DNA of 64,000 nucleotides from Stictocephala bisonia. Its lineage: Eukaryota; Arthropoda; Insecta; Hemiptera; Membracidae. The notes under the pieces were generated by a model that saw nothing but the letters and a program-made list of their open reading frames with translations, had not been told where the DNA came from and did no database searches. Made by a program: the position numbers and the translations under genes. The stretch is from assembly GCA_035578905.1 (NCBI GenBank), contig JAQJVL010000579.1:310001-374000 (forward strand), written 5' to 3'. Position 1 is the first letter of the stretch. Every line of letters starts with the position of its first letter. Shown piece after piece: positions 50,307 to 62,950 of this stretch.

Positions 50307-51895
50307 AAACTGTCACAACTACCGTGACTTAATATATCACTCACTCGCTGATTGACTGACTCTTCACTAACTCTTCTTTGACTCTTCACAGACTGTCAGT
50401 TTGGCCGATGAGTATCTTTATATGACCCAGAGGAGTAAGCCCAGAAGATTCTGGAACTGGTGACGGTAACCCTGCAAGGGTATTGTAGAACTTCTCGACT
50501 CCAATTCAGGAAGGGCTAGATTCTCCTACAGGCGAATGTTCTGCCATTCTTGTTGTTCCTGGAAGACCAGGATTGGCCCCGCGGGCAGTTACGCGCAGGA
50601 AAGGGGTGCAGTGACCTAGGCAGTGCCGATGGTGACTGACGTGATCCGTAATAATAACTATAACAATAACAATAACTAAACTGCTTGCTAATATTGTGAG
50701 CATGAGATATTGTTTCCAAATATATCTGGTACTAAAACAAGTTCACGCGACAAGTTCATGACAAGTTCATCTCATACCCGTACCAAACGCTGCGACGGTG
50801 GTCTTTATTAAGCAACTTGCCATAATATATTTTATCGAGATGACAACCAACGTTTGTAATGGTTGTTATGCTATGGATTACGCTGTAAGATACTTATTTA
50901 TTATTGCTTTCTATCAATATTCTTATAAAATTATATATAGCACCAGCTCTACCTGTTCACGAAGCTACATATGTGTAATAAGTTAGAATTATTGTAAAAA
51001 AGAATTATTAAAGTAGTATTGAAAATTACTCTTACCTTTTAACGAAAGGTTATTTAATTCAAAGAATACTGGAATGGACAAAAATACGCCATGATCATTT
51101 AATACTCTTTAAATTTAATAACATTACAATTACGAAAATAATAGTAGTTTAGCTAAAGGCATTAAAGAAGGAAAAAAAGAAAATAGAAATGTTCCAGTTT
51201 GCAGTTAATCTCAGGTGGAGATGACACTGCTATGTGTATGCAAATAAAACGGGAGGAGTGGCTAATTAATCCTTCTCTAGATACTAAATCCCACAAAAAG
51301 TGTACAAAAGCTCACATCCAGAACATTTATCTGATGTTTACGTTTAAAAAACTTAACTTTTGACTTTCTTTTACTTTTTAATCTTTACGTACAGATTTTA
51401 TTCTTTACTAAAATAATTAAATGTTTATGGGCAATAGTAGTGGTTAAGTGAGGGTAACAGAGCGCCCAGTAGCCCTAACCAAAAACCTCACCAGTTGAAT
51501 AATTTATAATCAACAAAGAAATTATTCATTACATTTCAAAAGTACACTTTATTAGATGTTTTTAGCTCTTCATAATTCAATATAATTACCAAAAAATAAT
51601 TTATGAAACAAGAAATCACAGAATATAAAGATTTATTAGAAATATATTTAAGTAAGCTTAGCAGTAATACTGATGGATAAAAAACAAGAAATAATGGATA
51701 TGATAAGCAATAAAAGTATGTAATGAAATAACTGTAGTTAAAATTAGATGTATTGTTATACTTTAACGTAAAATTCAATTGTTCGAACCTTTATTACCAT
51801 GAATCCTTTTCAATATTCTGATTATATTTTTACCATAGTAGTTGTTGGTAACTTCGGTTTTTGATAGATCAAGTAAGATTCCAGGTTGTAAAATA
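50307..51895. other. AT-rich sequence with a GC-rich patch
   Basis: The word TGACTCTTCAC recurs at about 50,358 and 50,379. A GC-rich patch (50,440-50,640) has no recognisable product despite two minus-strand frames of 65-67 codons. A degenerate AATAAC repeat lies at 50,648-50,680. Nothing else is recognised. Confidence 0.4.
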
Positions 51896-51899
51896 GTCT

Positions 51900-52470
51900 T
51901 AGAGGGCTGCAAGGTGCGAGCCCTAGTTTTGAAGTCGTAGTAATTATAAGTTAAAGTAATATACCCCTGCCTCTACTTACTTGAGGTGGCAGTTTACTGT
52001 CGTTTCAGTGGCAATCTCACCCAAGGTGTAGATATCCACGACTACAATACTAGGGGTGGGGACACATATCGCCAGCAACAACATAGAACATCCGCCTTCA
52101 ATAACCTGCCGTCACAGGTTGGCGTCAGGGTGTTAAACCGACTCCCAAACAGCTTATTAGTTGTGGCCGATAAAGCCACGTTTAAGAGAAAACTCAAGCA
52201 GCTATTGATCTCGAGATCATTCTACTCGACGGGGGAGTTCATGGTCCACCATTTTACGGATGGGCCGCAATAACCAAAAACTTTTTCTTTTTATCACACT
52301 GGCTTCGACCCAGGTAGTCGCATTATTTTATGTTACAGTTTCTACTTTCATTAATTGTTCAGTTTCTTGTTACATATCTATTAATATTATTATCACTGTA
52401 ACCTTAATTTTTATAGATGACGTTTGTAACACAATGTGTATTGTTTTATTACAATAAAGAAATTATTAAT
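51900..52470 (+). pseudogene. LINE 3' end, same family as 26.1 kb
   Basis: From about 51,970 the frame reads YPCLYLLEVAVYCRF, then GVDIHDYNTRGGDTY, LPSQVGVRVLNRLPN, KATFKRKLKQLL and FYSTGEFM, ending at the stop at 52,271-52,273. This is the C-terminal domain of a non-LTR retrotransposon protein and is colinear with 26,500-26,780. The frame is open for 95 codons, so the copy is younger or better kept than the 26 kb one. A 3' UTR of about 190 bp ends CAATAAAGAAATTATTAATA. 5'-truncated; traces of the preceding segment (about 51,900-51,965) are frameshifted. Confidence 0.87.
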
Positions 52471-52720
52471 ATTATATCATCTGCATATAAACATTTGATA
52501 TAATTTGTGATTGGGATGGCAGTGGTATGCAAGTTGAAAAACAAATTTGAGCAGTACAGACCTTTTTGGCACACCATTCTTCTGCTGTCTAAAAGAGCTT
52601 TCCTCACTACCGAGGTAAAATTTTACTATCCTGGTACTAACCATCGATTAAAAATATATAAATAGAAAAGTTCAGGGAAGGAAGCAGTATAACTTAAACA
52701 ACAAACGGTTGGTAGGGTAA
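52471..52720 (-). pseudogene. reverse transcriptase scrap, minus strand
   Basis: Read on the minus strand, pieces in shifting frames give RIVKFYLGSEESSFRQQ, then NGVPKRSVL (for the usual GVPQGSVL box), then TAIPITNYIKCLYADDII ending at the junction with the plus-strand LINE. YADD is the catalytic box. Frameshifts and a lost glutamine/glycine in the GVPQG box show long decay. The 3' end of the plus-strand LINE abuts this at about 52,471, suggesting the younger LINE inserted into or beside this older one. The remnant may extend to about 52,900. Confidence 0.72.
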
Positions 52721-55146
52721 CATTGATAAGCTGACTACTCGTTTAGCTTTATTAGAAGCCTTTGCTTGGAGTAATTCTCATTGATTTGGAGACTAACTTG
52801 GTTTTGTACTGCTGTGAGTAAAGTTATACTGTAAATAATTTTAACACGTTCTTTTCTCCTGGCCCTATCTAGAAAGTGCAAAAGCATATTAGTGGTGTTT
52901 GAGTTTCCAGTGGCATTTTTACTCTTTTAAGATCATCTGATTCCTTACTATATCCTAGTATATGCTACTTTCTGTATCTTGTCATATGCAAGCTTTAGCA
53001 GTGGACAAGACAAGACTTTTGAAAGAAGCATAATTTCTTATTACTAAAGAAATAAACCTGATGCTATCTTGATGCATAAAGGTAAAGCATCTCAGTTTGC
53101 TTCGTTAAATTAATCTAGACCTTGTGAAAGATCAAATTATTGTATTTGGACCCCCAATGTTACCAGTAATGTTCTATGTTGAGAATTGGGGAAAGAATCA
53201 AGCAATTCATTCATAATTGGATTTGCCCATAATGATCGTACATACGAGCAGAAGCTTAAGTCAGGTGACAAATCTTGACGCTAATGTGCTGAATAGAGAG
53301 TGGTTTAATCTTGCATCAAAGATCAGGAAAACATAGTTCTTCTCAGCCCATTTAGCAAGCAAGCTCTCTGCCACGCTCATTGTCAGTATTGTAGCCCCAT
53401 TGGTTATGGCGGCAGTTAAATTCGCCCACATAGAGGAGTGTTCACAAAGTATCAAACCCCTAACATAATATAACTGGATGTTAGATAGCTTTTAAACATG
53501 AACTATAGAAGTTTCTGACACTTCGATTGCTAAGACAAAGACCCATAGGAACTTTTATGGGTAACTAAAACATCATTCTCTTCATTTCTTCATCAACTTT
53601 CATCAGCTCATTATCTGTAACTCATTGTGTAAAAAACCTTTAAATGTTCTGAAGAGTATGGATTATTCAATATCCGCCATAAACACTAAATATGTAGAGG
53701 TAGCACAGAAATTAATTTACACATTATCAATATCATCGCAAAGAGCGTTCAGTGGTGTGAGCTTATCACGGATTTTCAGCAGCACTGATATTTGATCTGA
53801 TCAATTACATCGGAGATATTATTATTTTATGTTAAGATTGACACAAAAAGTTCATGTTACAGTCTAGCTATCGTGTTTTAACATCATTTTGCGTTACATA
53901 ATTATATGCAATAAGTACAATTACATAGACTGCCTAAGCCACGCGACACCTGGCGTGTGGGCTCGTGACAAATCGAACTCCATGTTTAACCCCAGACAGT
54001 TGGCAATAAACAAAAAGAAGTTGTTATAACCCTTTCCAACCCCTATACATGGTAGTAACAGTATTCCATTTTATATATTCTTTAAGTATTACATTTATAC
54101 AATATCACTATGCTTTTATTTTCACTTATATTCTGAATAAGAGTGTAAGAAGATAGACGCCATTAAATAATCTGGAGGGATACAATTTGACCTGTTCGAT
54201 GTATAGGGTAGATTTTTAATAACTTTAAATTTTGTAGCAGTTAACGTGTTTGGATTTTTATGTACGATCGGTTACTTTTGACGAATTAAAATATACTCAC
54301 TGTACTAAGGTTATTAAAAATAACTAAATTAAATTGTTTTAAATAATCATTCCCTGAATTGAAACTTCACCTGACCAAATTTCAAACATCTAGTCTAAGT
54401 AAGATTACTTTATAAAAGTAATGGATAGTTTATTTATAAAATCCTAAGTTTCTATAAAGAATAGTTATTTTTAATAACAAACACACCCTTAACATGCTAA
54501 TTATAAATTATATCCCAACAGTTGACATACGGTTTTCAAGACACGTAAGGATACATTTCCAGCTTATGCCCTATTTTGAAATATGTTTAAATGTTTAGTA
54601 ATTTAATTGATGTAACTAAAAAATTTAAAAACTAACCTAAAAATTTTACATTAGTTGGTTATTTATTTGCTGTTAGCATAACAGTTAACAATAAAATATA
54701 AATTTACTAAGGCGAAAGTCTTTAAAAAGGAGAAGGTACAGTTAATCAAACAAACTTGCTTTGCTAATAATATGACACCTGAACAAACTTGGCAAGGTGA
54801 AACGAAACCCAACACTTTGTAAGCTGAGTTGAGTAAGCGATTTTACTTCCCTCAAAACGAGTAAGCTGGTAAAATTAATTTCGAGTTCTGAATGTTGACT
54901 TCTGAACGATTTTGAGGCTTGTTTAGACGAAAATAAATTACAATAAAAATAATAAAATGAAAATATGGACTACTTTATTATTTGGAAGCTGCAAATAAAG
55001 AGAAATACTAAAAAGAGCATGATTTATGAGTAGTTTATATAATATAATTATAAATGCTATACCTCTAAAATAAAAATTCTGTAGGTGGAAAGTGGATTTT
55101 ACCACGTAGAATAATAAAAAATAAAAAATGGTCGCATCATATTTAT
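52721..55146. other. AT-rich sequence, nothing firmly recognised
   Basis: A 64-codon minus frame (53,261-53,455) reads ANLTAAITNGATILTMS and has no family I recognise; it could be another decayed element. Otherwise no gene or repeat. Confidence 0.4.
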
Positions 55147-55534
55147 TTAATTCCTGTATTCCCTTGGGGGACGTAGGGCTGCAACAAATGCCTTCCATCG
55201 CACCCGATCCTGTGCCAGCTGCTTTACTTCTTCCCAACTCTTGCCTTCCTCTCCAATCTCCCTCTCGACTGACCTCCTCCAAGTTATCTTCGGTCTTCCT
55301 CTCTTTCTACTTCCTTGGGGATTCCAATCTAGGGCTTGTCGGCTGATGTTGTTAATGGGCCTTCTTAGTGTATGGCCTATCCACCCAAACTTCCTCTTCT
55401 TAATGGTATCACCAATAGGATTTTCATTTGCTCTTCGCATCAATTCCTCGTTTGAAATTCTATCTGGCCAGTATATGTTAAAGATTCTTCGGAGACACTT
55501 ATTTATGAAGACTTGCAGTTTACGCATCATATAG
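55147..55534 (-). pseudogene. 5'-truncated LINE C-terminus, RTE-like, frame intact
   Basis: An open frame of 127 codons reads MRKLQVFINKCLRRIFNIYW, then RISNEELMRRANENPIGDTI, KRKFGWIGHTLRRP, RQALDWNPQGSRKRGRP, VKQLAQDRVRWKAFVAALRP and stops at 55,147. This is the C-terminal domain after the RT core in endonuclease-reverse transcriptase proteins of many invertebrate LINEs; I assign it to the RTE group from memory. The upstream boundary is abrupt at about 55,534, typical of 5' truncation on integration. The lack of stops or frameshifts suggests a younger insertion than the others. A short tail with AATAAA follows at 55,139-55,134. Confidence 0.88.
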
Positions 55535-56555
55535 GGCGCTGATAAACAAAGTGATTATTCTAAGGTTTTTACGATTTATATATATTACATGTAGTCTATA
55601 ATTCACTATGTACGAGAGTTCACTGTGCTCATAAGAAAGAGACCTATCTAATTATTTGTATATTTGTTGTCTTTTATAAGACATAACTTATTGAAAGGTA
55701 AACATATTCATCTAATGATAATGCTAAATTAGACAAAAAACTGTACATGAAATGTCCATTTTACGTTTGGAAATAGTGTAACATGTGTTGTAAATATTTG
55801 ACTACAGTTCCCCGTCAACCTTATGACAAAGCAGATGTTCAAATATCAGACTGAAAGTGTAATTGTTATTGTAATGGGATTAAATCCAGTATCATTTGTA
55901 AAAGGAACACTAGTTTGTTTTAACTGCATAAAAAAAAAAAAAAAATCTGCAGATGGTCGGTTGATAAATAAAATAAAATAAAAAAATAAATAATTCTTAA
56001 CTAAATCTTGTGCTTATATACGAATTTTAAACTTGTTTGTAGAAATAAAATTATGATTACGAAATAAAAATAATTTAATGTATTGTAATACAACGATGAA
56101 CGTTGAGTAATTTTATATACCGAAAAGTTAATTTTTTTTACGTAAAACCACGTAATTCGACCGTAAGAATTAGGAGAACAATTTTCCTTAAAATAAATTA
56201 ACATTAATTTATAATGTTAGTAATAATTCTAATCATTAATAATGTTGAAATGTTGGCTTTGTCAATAACATATCTAATAAAAGTTGGTGATAAAAATGTA
56301 TATCAAGTTGGTGGTTGAAAATATATGAAAGGGTTTTAGTGTGTATTACATAAGCATTTCTTTTTCAAACATTACGGATGACGGTGTATTTTATAAGGTA
56401 AAAAAGGATTGTTGGACTTTTTTTATTGTTTCTCGAAGAAAACCTAACAACCAAGTCAAAGATTAAGAGAAAACTAGTTCATTATATTCTCTCATATGTT
56501 GAATGTCGACTTCTGAAGATTTTTATGCTTGATACTCGAACGTATGGAAAGTATT
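55535..56555. other. AT-rich sequence, nothing recognised
   Basis: An A-rich tract lies at 55,930-55,945. No gene recognised. Confidence 0.5.
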
Positions 56556-56559
56556 TTTT

Positions 56560-56705
56560 TTTACTTTTAGAATGTTTATTTATTTGTAATACGTCAGTCA
56601 TTAAGATATGGGCAAATACGGCTTTAAAATTAATCTTGCGCATGACGATTTCGGTCACGTTTACATCCTCAGACCAGAGGGCTTCATCACTATAGTAATT
56701 TTATA
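56560..56705 (-). repeat. repeat module with CTGAGGA...CCGAAA core, minus strand
   Basis: The minus strand reads GATGAAGCCCTCTGGTCTGA, then GGATGTAAACGTGACCGAAA, then TCGTCATGCGCAAGATTAAT and ends near AATAAATAAAC. It has the same order of core words as the module at 9,282-9,427 (CTGAGGA, then CCGAAA, then CGTC) and an A-rich end like a retroelement 3' tail. The 89-codon plus frame here is a shadow. Family identity is not established. Confidence 0.45.
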
Positions 56706-59700
56706 TTTTGTACTCATAATGTGTTAAATTTCTACTGTGTGAATACTCCAATCAATTGTTTTGTATACGTGTTACTATGCTAACTAAGAAATGGTTTGTA
56801 AAGTAAACACACATTGTTTATTCGATAATTATGTTGTAGGTATTTCAATGTAAGGAGCTTTTTTCTAGAACCAAATCAATTACAATTCATTTGTCTGTCT
56901 GTATCACATTTTTAAATTTATAAAGACTGTGATAGTTTCATATGTCTTGAATAACTATTTGGATAAATACATACAATAATTGTAAATGTGATTCAAGCTG
57001 TATTTTTAACTTCCTCTCACATGAGGTATTTTGGTTTACACATAAATTATGTTAATGTTGTTTGCATTAATTTACGAAACAGGATTTTCGTGCTTAAAAC
57101 CCACAATGTGCATTCCAAGTGAAGTTTCAGGAGCACCTCTTGTTATTATATAATGGAATACCAGGTCTGGGCTAAGTAAGTGCCACTTATAATCTCATCA
57201 ACACTTTTATTCTAGGTAGCTGAACTTATGCTATTCGGAATTTCATGGATATGTGAGTAAAAGCTGTTTCGAGGGGAGGTATCTGAGTTGGTCGGTCAAT
57301 CAAACAATAGTAGTCCAGATACGGGCTATCTCGTCCTGTAGCCCCTGTACTTTGGTTACAACTGTAACATTTACAGAGGTATTGGGTGCTGGGATATCTC
57401 TGTTATGGAACCATTCAAACGACATAGCCAACAAGATAACATCGATATAGGCATTTTCCAATGTTATATTTTTGGATCATGGCAACACTATTTGGCCCCT
57501 TTCCGATGTCACCTTTGGTTTACAAATTCATTAGAAGTTTAACTGTATCCAAAATATTCTACAGTGACATATTATCAACTTTATAAAAATAAGGTTGGCA
57601 ATCATGACAGTAAAATACTAATGAAAGAATGATATGAGAAAGATAGATGAACATATATTACATAAGTGATCTGTCAATCTTACATAATTTAAATTCCAAA
57701 TTTAAAAATACTTTGTTTCAAGCCAAAAGATTGCAAATAGTAATTAATAATTAATTTCAAACTTGAATAAAATCAAACGATAAAATAAATAATCCTAATA
57801 ATTTAGAAGTATGAATTTAAATTTACGTACTTCATGCAAAATGTACATTGACAGGGAAAAATATTACTGATGAAAACATAGACACTTAAAAAACTAACAT
57901 TTAATTGGCTTATCGGCAACCGGTCTCTAACGACTCGCATAAAATACAAAAAGATTGTCCGTATTGGTTTTTTATTGGTTCAGTAGTAAAAGCGTTAGTA
58001 AACTTAAATGATTTAAAAGAATTTTTAATATATTAAAAAACTTTGTAGCGTAACCTTTTGAATTCCAGCATATTGTTCCATAATAATTCAGTTAGTGGAT
58101 GATCAGAGTCAATTAAAACAAAGATTAAAGAGATAAGCTGAAATTCTCAGCTGTGAATAATTGAGGACACTTCATTTAATTAATTATTAAAACAATTTAA
58201 AAATTTATATATTCTAAGTTATTAAAAGAAAGAACACACAGTGTACTTCAGCCCCGTCTTCATATTATCTTCTGATCTTCTTTTGGTAAACATCTACTTG
58301 TTAGTCTGAAGGTTGAATAAATTATTTTTAATTTTATCTAATTATTGACCAAACTGTAGCTGACTGCTTCCATTCGTTCACTTAGTTTTTATGCCATGGA
58401 AGAGTGTGCTTTCAAGGGTTCAATTTTTTTTTATTTAATTTTTTTTAAGAGTGGGGATACTGAACACAATATAGGTTTTAGGTAATGCATTTTCATATAA
58501 GATATTATGTTTTCTTATTTAAGCCAACTAATTAATCCGCTTTGCAAATAGGTCTGTTGGTTGTTTGTTGGTGCGCAATTCTTAAGTCAAGCAACCCTCT
58601 ACAGAGGTAACAATATTAACTCTAAAGAGGAGTGAAAGGGGCATTTCTCTACTGACATACAGAGAGATAAGAATAATTCATTCTTAATTTGTAAAAATTA
58701 CGTTGCTTCATCCCGATCTCTAGATACACTCAAAATACGTATTCGATTTGCCATTGCTAAAAAGCGAAATGTACAACATTGTGTGTCTATCCTGAAAATT
58801 CTCATACCGTAAAAAATATGTTTTATTTGTTTGCCTTTTTATTCAGCAAAACAGATCAGAAATATGTATATATTGAAAATCAAATAGAAAATTCAACTTA
58901 TTATGATAAATATGTTACTAATAAGCATATAAGTTTTGGTCATTGTATAAAAAAATTTAAATTCACAACAATTATGTCATAATGACATTTTTAAGAAAAT
59001 AAAATTTACCTTTTGTAATAAAATTGTAATTTGTTCTTAGCATTAAAGAACATCTCTTTACATCAGTAAACTTTGTTAAGTCAGAGAAATTTCGTAATTG
59101 AGTTGCTTAAGAGCTTCAGAGAAAATGATTTTGTTTCATCAACTTTATTGTCTTGATAATTAACACCTAAAACTAACATGCCATTTCATTTTTGTCAAGA
59201 AATATGAGTAAAAACTAATAAAAAATTACCTAAAATCATAATATTAAAATTTATATATTCTAACTTACGCAATGCACTTGACTTGCAACCTATATATACA
59301 GTAGTTTAAATATAAACACCCAACGTTATTACTATGATTTTAAAATCTCAACAACCTTCCCAATAACATTAACACCATTATTTACATTTTATCAGCTGTT
59401 AAAATATAATGAACATAATTATTTACATTAGAAAAGCTGTTACTTTTTCTCCCTCTAAGTTACTCCTAAGGCCAAAATCGTACTCTGAGGGCTTCCTATG
59501 GTCCTCAGGGTAAAAATATTGAAAAATGGAGATCTTATGTACGAATACAAACAGAGACACATTTTATTAAATCCTCAATCGTTGAAAGAGATAAATAAAG
59601 AAGGCAGGAGTTGTGTTAGCATAAAAATAATTCACGTATTAAACAATTGTTGTAACTGAAAAATAATCTTTACTTACAGCCATCATTTGATTGAACAGCT

Positions 59701-59845
59701 TTTATCACAAAATTGTTTGCACCTAATTATTGGAAATTTAAAAATACATACATAGTACATAGTAAAAATAAACTACATGATTATTACTCTTACTCTATAA
59801 TAAACTTTGTGGAGGCTATAGTTTTGACTATGTGTCATTTTGCTA
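56706..59845. other. AT-rich sequence with one weak open frame
   Basis: A 65-codon plus frame (57,253-57,450) lies in a GC-richer patch preceded by TTTTATTCTAG, which could be a splice acceptor. No donor follows and no family is recognised. The remainder is AT-rich with nothing identified. Confidence 0.4.
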
Positions 59846-59847
59846 GA

Positions 59848-60290
59848 GTCGGCACTGGTGGTGCAGTATTGTAACCCAGCTACTTGGGGACAAAGTATTT
59901 GGAAGATTTAGGCTATAGGTTCCATACTCGGTCCTCTTAATACCAACTTGGTGTCTGCTCAATGGTTGCCATCGACGGGGACACTACTAGAGTAGTCTGG
60001 GTCTCCATGTTGGATGGTAGTCAAGGTTCGGATGTTGTGTAGGGAAGGGAACTGAGTTAGCTGAAAATCAGACCAACACTACGCGGTTCTGATTCCACAT
60101 AAAGCTGTAGGCCCTGGCTGTTGGGCTTTAAATAATTGCCCTTTCCGAGGAACAGTTGAACTCAGATAGTAACCAGACTACACTCATAAACACTCTTCCT
60201 ACACTCATATCATCATTCATATTCGCCTTAAAATAAGCACAACGTTGTGTCGGAGTCTCATATCTAAGAATAAGTAAAACTGATATACTA
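59848..60290 (+). repeat. SINE-like repeat, family A, most complete copy
   Basis: The tRNA-like head has a box A-like TGGTGCAGTATTG (about 59,858) and a box B-like GGTTCCATACTCGG (about 59,918). It is followed by a body with CTCAATGGTTGCCATCG, GGTTCGGATGTTGTG and CTGAAAATCAGACC, and by a 3' segment ending TAAGAATAAGTAAA. It anchors the comparisons with the copies at 3.34, 4.69, 15.0, 45.3 and 62.6 kb. At about 440 bp it is long for a SINE; a non-autonomous LINE derivative is possible. Confidence 0.72.
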
Positions 60291-62168
60291 TAAATAACTG
60301 TATATTGTTAATTTAATTTTAGCAAAATATTTAAGCATTTCAATTGACATTCAGTCGTGAAAATGTACTCGCAATCTGTTTATTTAATTGATTTACAGCA
60401 TATTATTTACCTAAATCTAAATAACTCAGTGAGGGATTCAACAATATGATCAAGGTATAATCATTAGTTTACAGAAATTATTATACTCATAAAATACGAT
60501 ATCGATAGTTTCTTCGTATTATATATGAAACATGGTAAATATTTGCCAATACTAATATATCGACTCAAGACGACCCCATAAAAAGGAAGGCTATTTTAAA
60601 CCTCATTACACTTTCCCCTTCACTGGACTATCTGGGACACCACACCTACCCCAAGGTGTTCGTTGACAAGGGTTTATACTTTTATTAGAAATATATCAAG
60701 TGGTTTGATTTGCTTGATATTTTAACCTTATACTACACTATAATCCATGGGGAAGATCCACAGAATAAATCTGCTTGGATGTATATATGTATATACACAT
60801 GCGCTGGATACATGGATAGCACTAATGTGTATAGCGATATCCATTTCTATTATGTTATTTTAAAAGCATATAATAAAATTTACATCTAAGACCATATGTA
60901 AAATAATTAACATATAAAAATGTGATTACACATTTTTTAACGAAATATTTAATTTGAAAATGGAGGATAGCTTTACTTAAAAGTATTCAAAAGAATATGC
61001 AAAGAAAAATATTCATAAATAGAAAAAGTTTTATACACCATCCAAAATTAATATTACAAATAATATGCAACCTATATAGCAACTGAATGAAAGGACCAGT
61101 GCATGAGAGATGCACTGAGTGGTGGAAGTGAGATAGAAAACCACTCTTCGCAACATGTCGTTACAATTACAAATTTTTATAAAAACTAAGCAGATGGCAG
61201 GCCTTGTGCTGGCAGCGCAGTAGCAGTTCCAGTCCATTGGTTGGATTGAATGACACTGATGAGCCAATCTCATAACGATGAAATTAAATCATTAATTATT
61301 AACAATTAAATCACCACAGGTCAAATCTGTCCAGTCCCTTTGTAGTGCAGTATTGCTTATTTTATAGAAATGTATTGATAATTTACAAAAATCAAAAGAA
61401 TAATCAAGCATATTTTGAAACATTAATTTATTTGAAATTTATGTTATTAAAAAATGTTATCTGGCTTACAGATTTTATTTGCTGTATTATACATAAAACA
61501 CGGTATAAGTGAACTTAAAATATCCAGACGTTTTTAGTAATATCTGTATAATTTTTCGACATCTGCAAAAAAGTATTTAATAATGATAAAATACACGTTG
61601 AAATGAAACATTCTGGAATCTAATATTACACTTTGGATTAGGTGTTGTTTCATAGTTCAAAGGAAAAATGGAAGTTTATTGTAATTTATTAAAAGCATAC
61701 TCTAAGATCTCCTTTGTGTCCAGGTTTCATTACTTTGATGAATAATATAAAATATAATTAATAATATGCAAAAGCCTAACTCAACTGAATACAAATTATA
61801 TTGCTTTCTATATACGTAATGTTATTTATAGACGGATATTATTACAAATTCCTACGCTGTTTAAAGCTATAAAAGTTTTCAAAATTTTGTATAGAACCCA
61901 GCAGATGAAATTCTTCCAATATAGGAGATAGTTTTATATTTTATAAACGTTTTAGTTTGTGTGCTACAACAGTTTTTTTTTCCTATTAAACGTTTAATAG
62001 TTGTGATTCCTACTCAAGGTTGGTAAAAATGTCAATTGGCTTCTTACATGCAAAATTTAAATACTGTTGTTTTAGATAAGTACTGTCTTAATTCTGCAGA
62101 AAGCTCTTTTACAGAATCCGGCCAGCCTAAGTGAAATATTATACAAATTGCTCGTTTTTCTTGACTGA
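60291..62168. other. AT-rich sequence, nothing recognised
   Basis: An 80-codon minus frame (61,031-61,273) and small GC-richer patches near 60,600 have no recognisable motif. Confidence 0.45.
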
Positions 62169-62169
62169 C

Positions 62170-62298
62170 CACTTCACACTTTACAGGATTGTACATTATT
62201 CAAGCATTTAGTACTGACCTTCAGCTCAGTTTGGGATTCGAACCTTAGAAATTTAGGATCCGCAATTCGAAGCGTTAACTGAGTCACCACGGCAGGTC
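62170..62298 (-). repeat. tRNA-derived SINE, family B, copy 2
   Basis: The minus strand carries a consensus box B, GGTTCGAATCC (62,244-62,234), and a diverged box A region (GTGACTCAGTTAACG) at the expected distance. The downstream sequence (AACTGAGCTGAAGGTCAGTA, then TTGAATAATGTACA) matches the copy at 46,870-46,993. Confidence 0.75.
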
Positions 62299-62639
62299 AA
62301 GAATCGAGCTGCAGCTTCAAGGTATTTGGCTTTTATTCATCAGAGTGGTTCCTTCGATTCACTGATCTTCAGTTAGAATACTTCATCGAAGCAACGACGT
62401 AAAATTTATCTATAAACTCAACTTAAAGATGTGATTAATTTATATATAATTTTATTTTTGTCTACTAAAATCTTCTTGTACTGCAACTCCCAGATTTTGT
62501 ACAGATAACCACATATTAAGAAATATGCAGTTTATGTGTTAATAGACAATATATTTACAAAAATGTTGAACTGGCATGTGAAGTATGAAAAAAAACACAA
62601 AAAAAAGAAAAGTTTTTAATCACCCGTATTAAACAAAGA

Positions 62640-62950
62640 GTTGTTGAAATTTTGGGTGATAGGTTCCATGCTCGGTGCTGTTAATAACACATGGCGTCAA
62701 CTCAATGGTTGCCATTGATGTTGACAATGCTAGGAAGTTTGCGGTGTCCGTGTTGGGTAGTAGTCAGTGTCCGGATGTTGTGAAGGATAGAGAACGTAGT
62801 AACAGGAGTAACTATTCCTTTCTGAACATAATTCGTAGTAAGTTAGTAATGAGACAACACAGGTCATACACACTTAACCTACTCTCATATAATCGTTCAT
62901 ATTCCCTTAAAAATACGCACACAGATGTGTTGGCATTTTTAAATCTGTGA
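62640..62950 (+). repeat. SINE-like repeat, family A, copy lacking most of the head
   Basis: GATAGGTTCCATGCTCGGTG, then CTCAATGGTTGCCATTGATG and CCGGATGTTGTGAAGGATAG align with the 59.8 kb copy, followed by ACTCTCATATAATCGTTCAT and AAAATACGCACA. The 91-codon frame at 62,675-62,950 lies wholly inside the repeat and is not a host gene. Confidence 0.78.

Noticed and set aside
57253..57450. Possible exon with an upstream TTCTAG acceptor
   Set aside because: No downstream donor, no recognisable protein family, and length within chance expectation.
62675..62950. 91-codon plus frame
   Set aside because: Lies entirely within a family A SINE-like repeat; other copies do not keep the frame.
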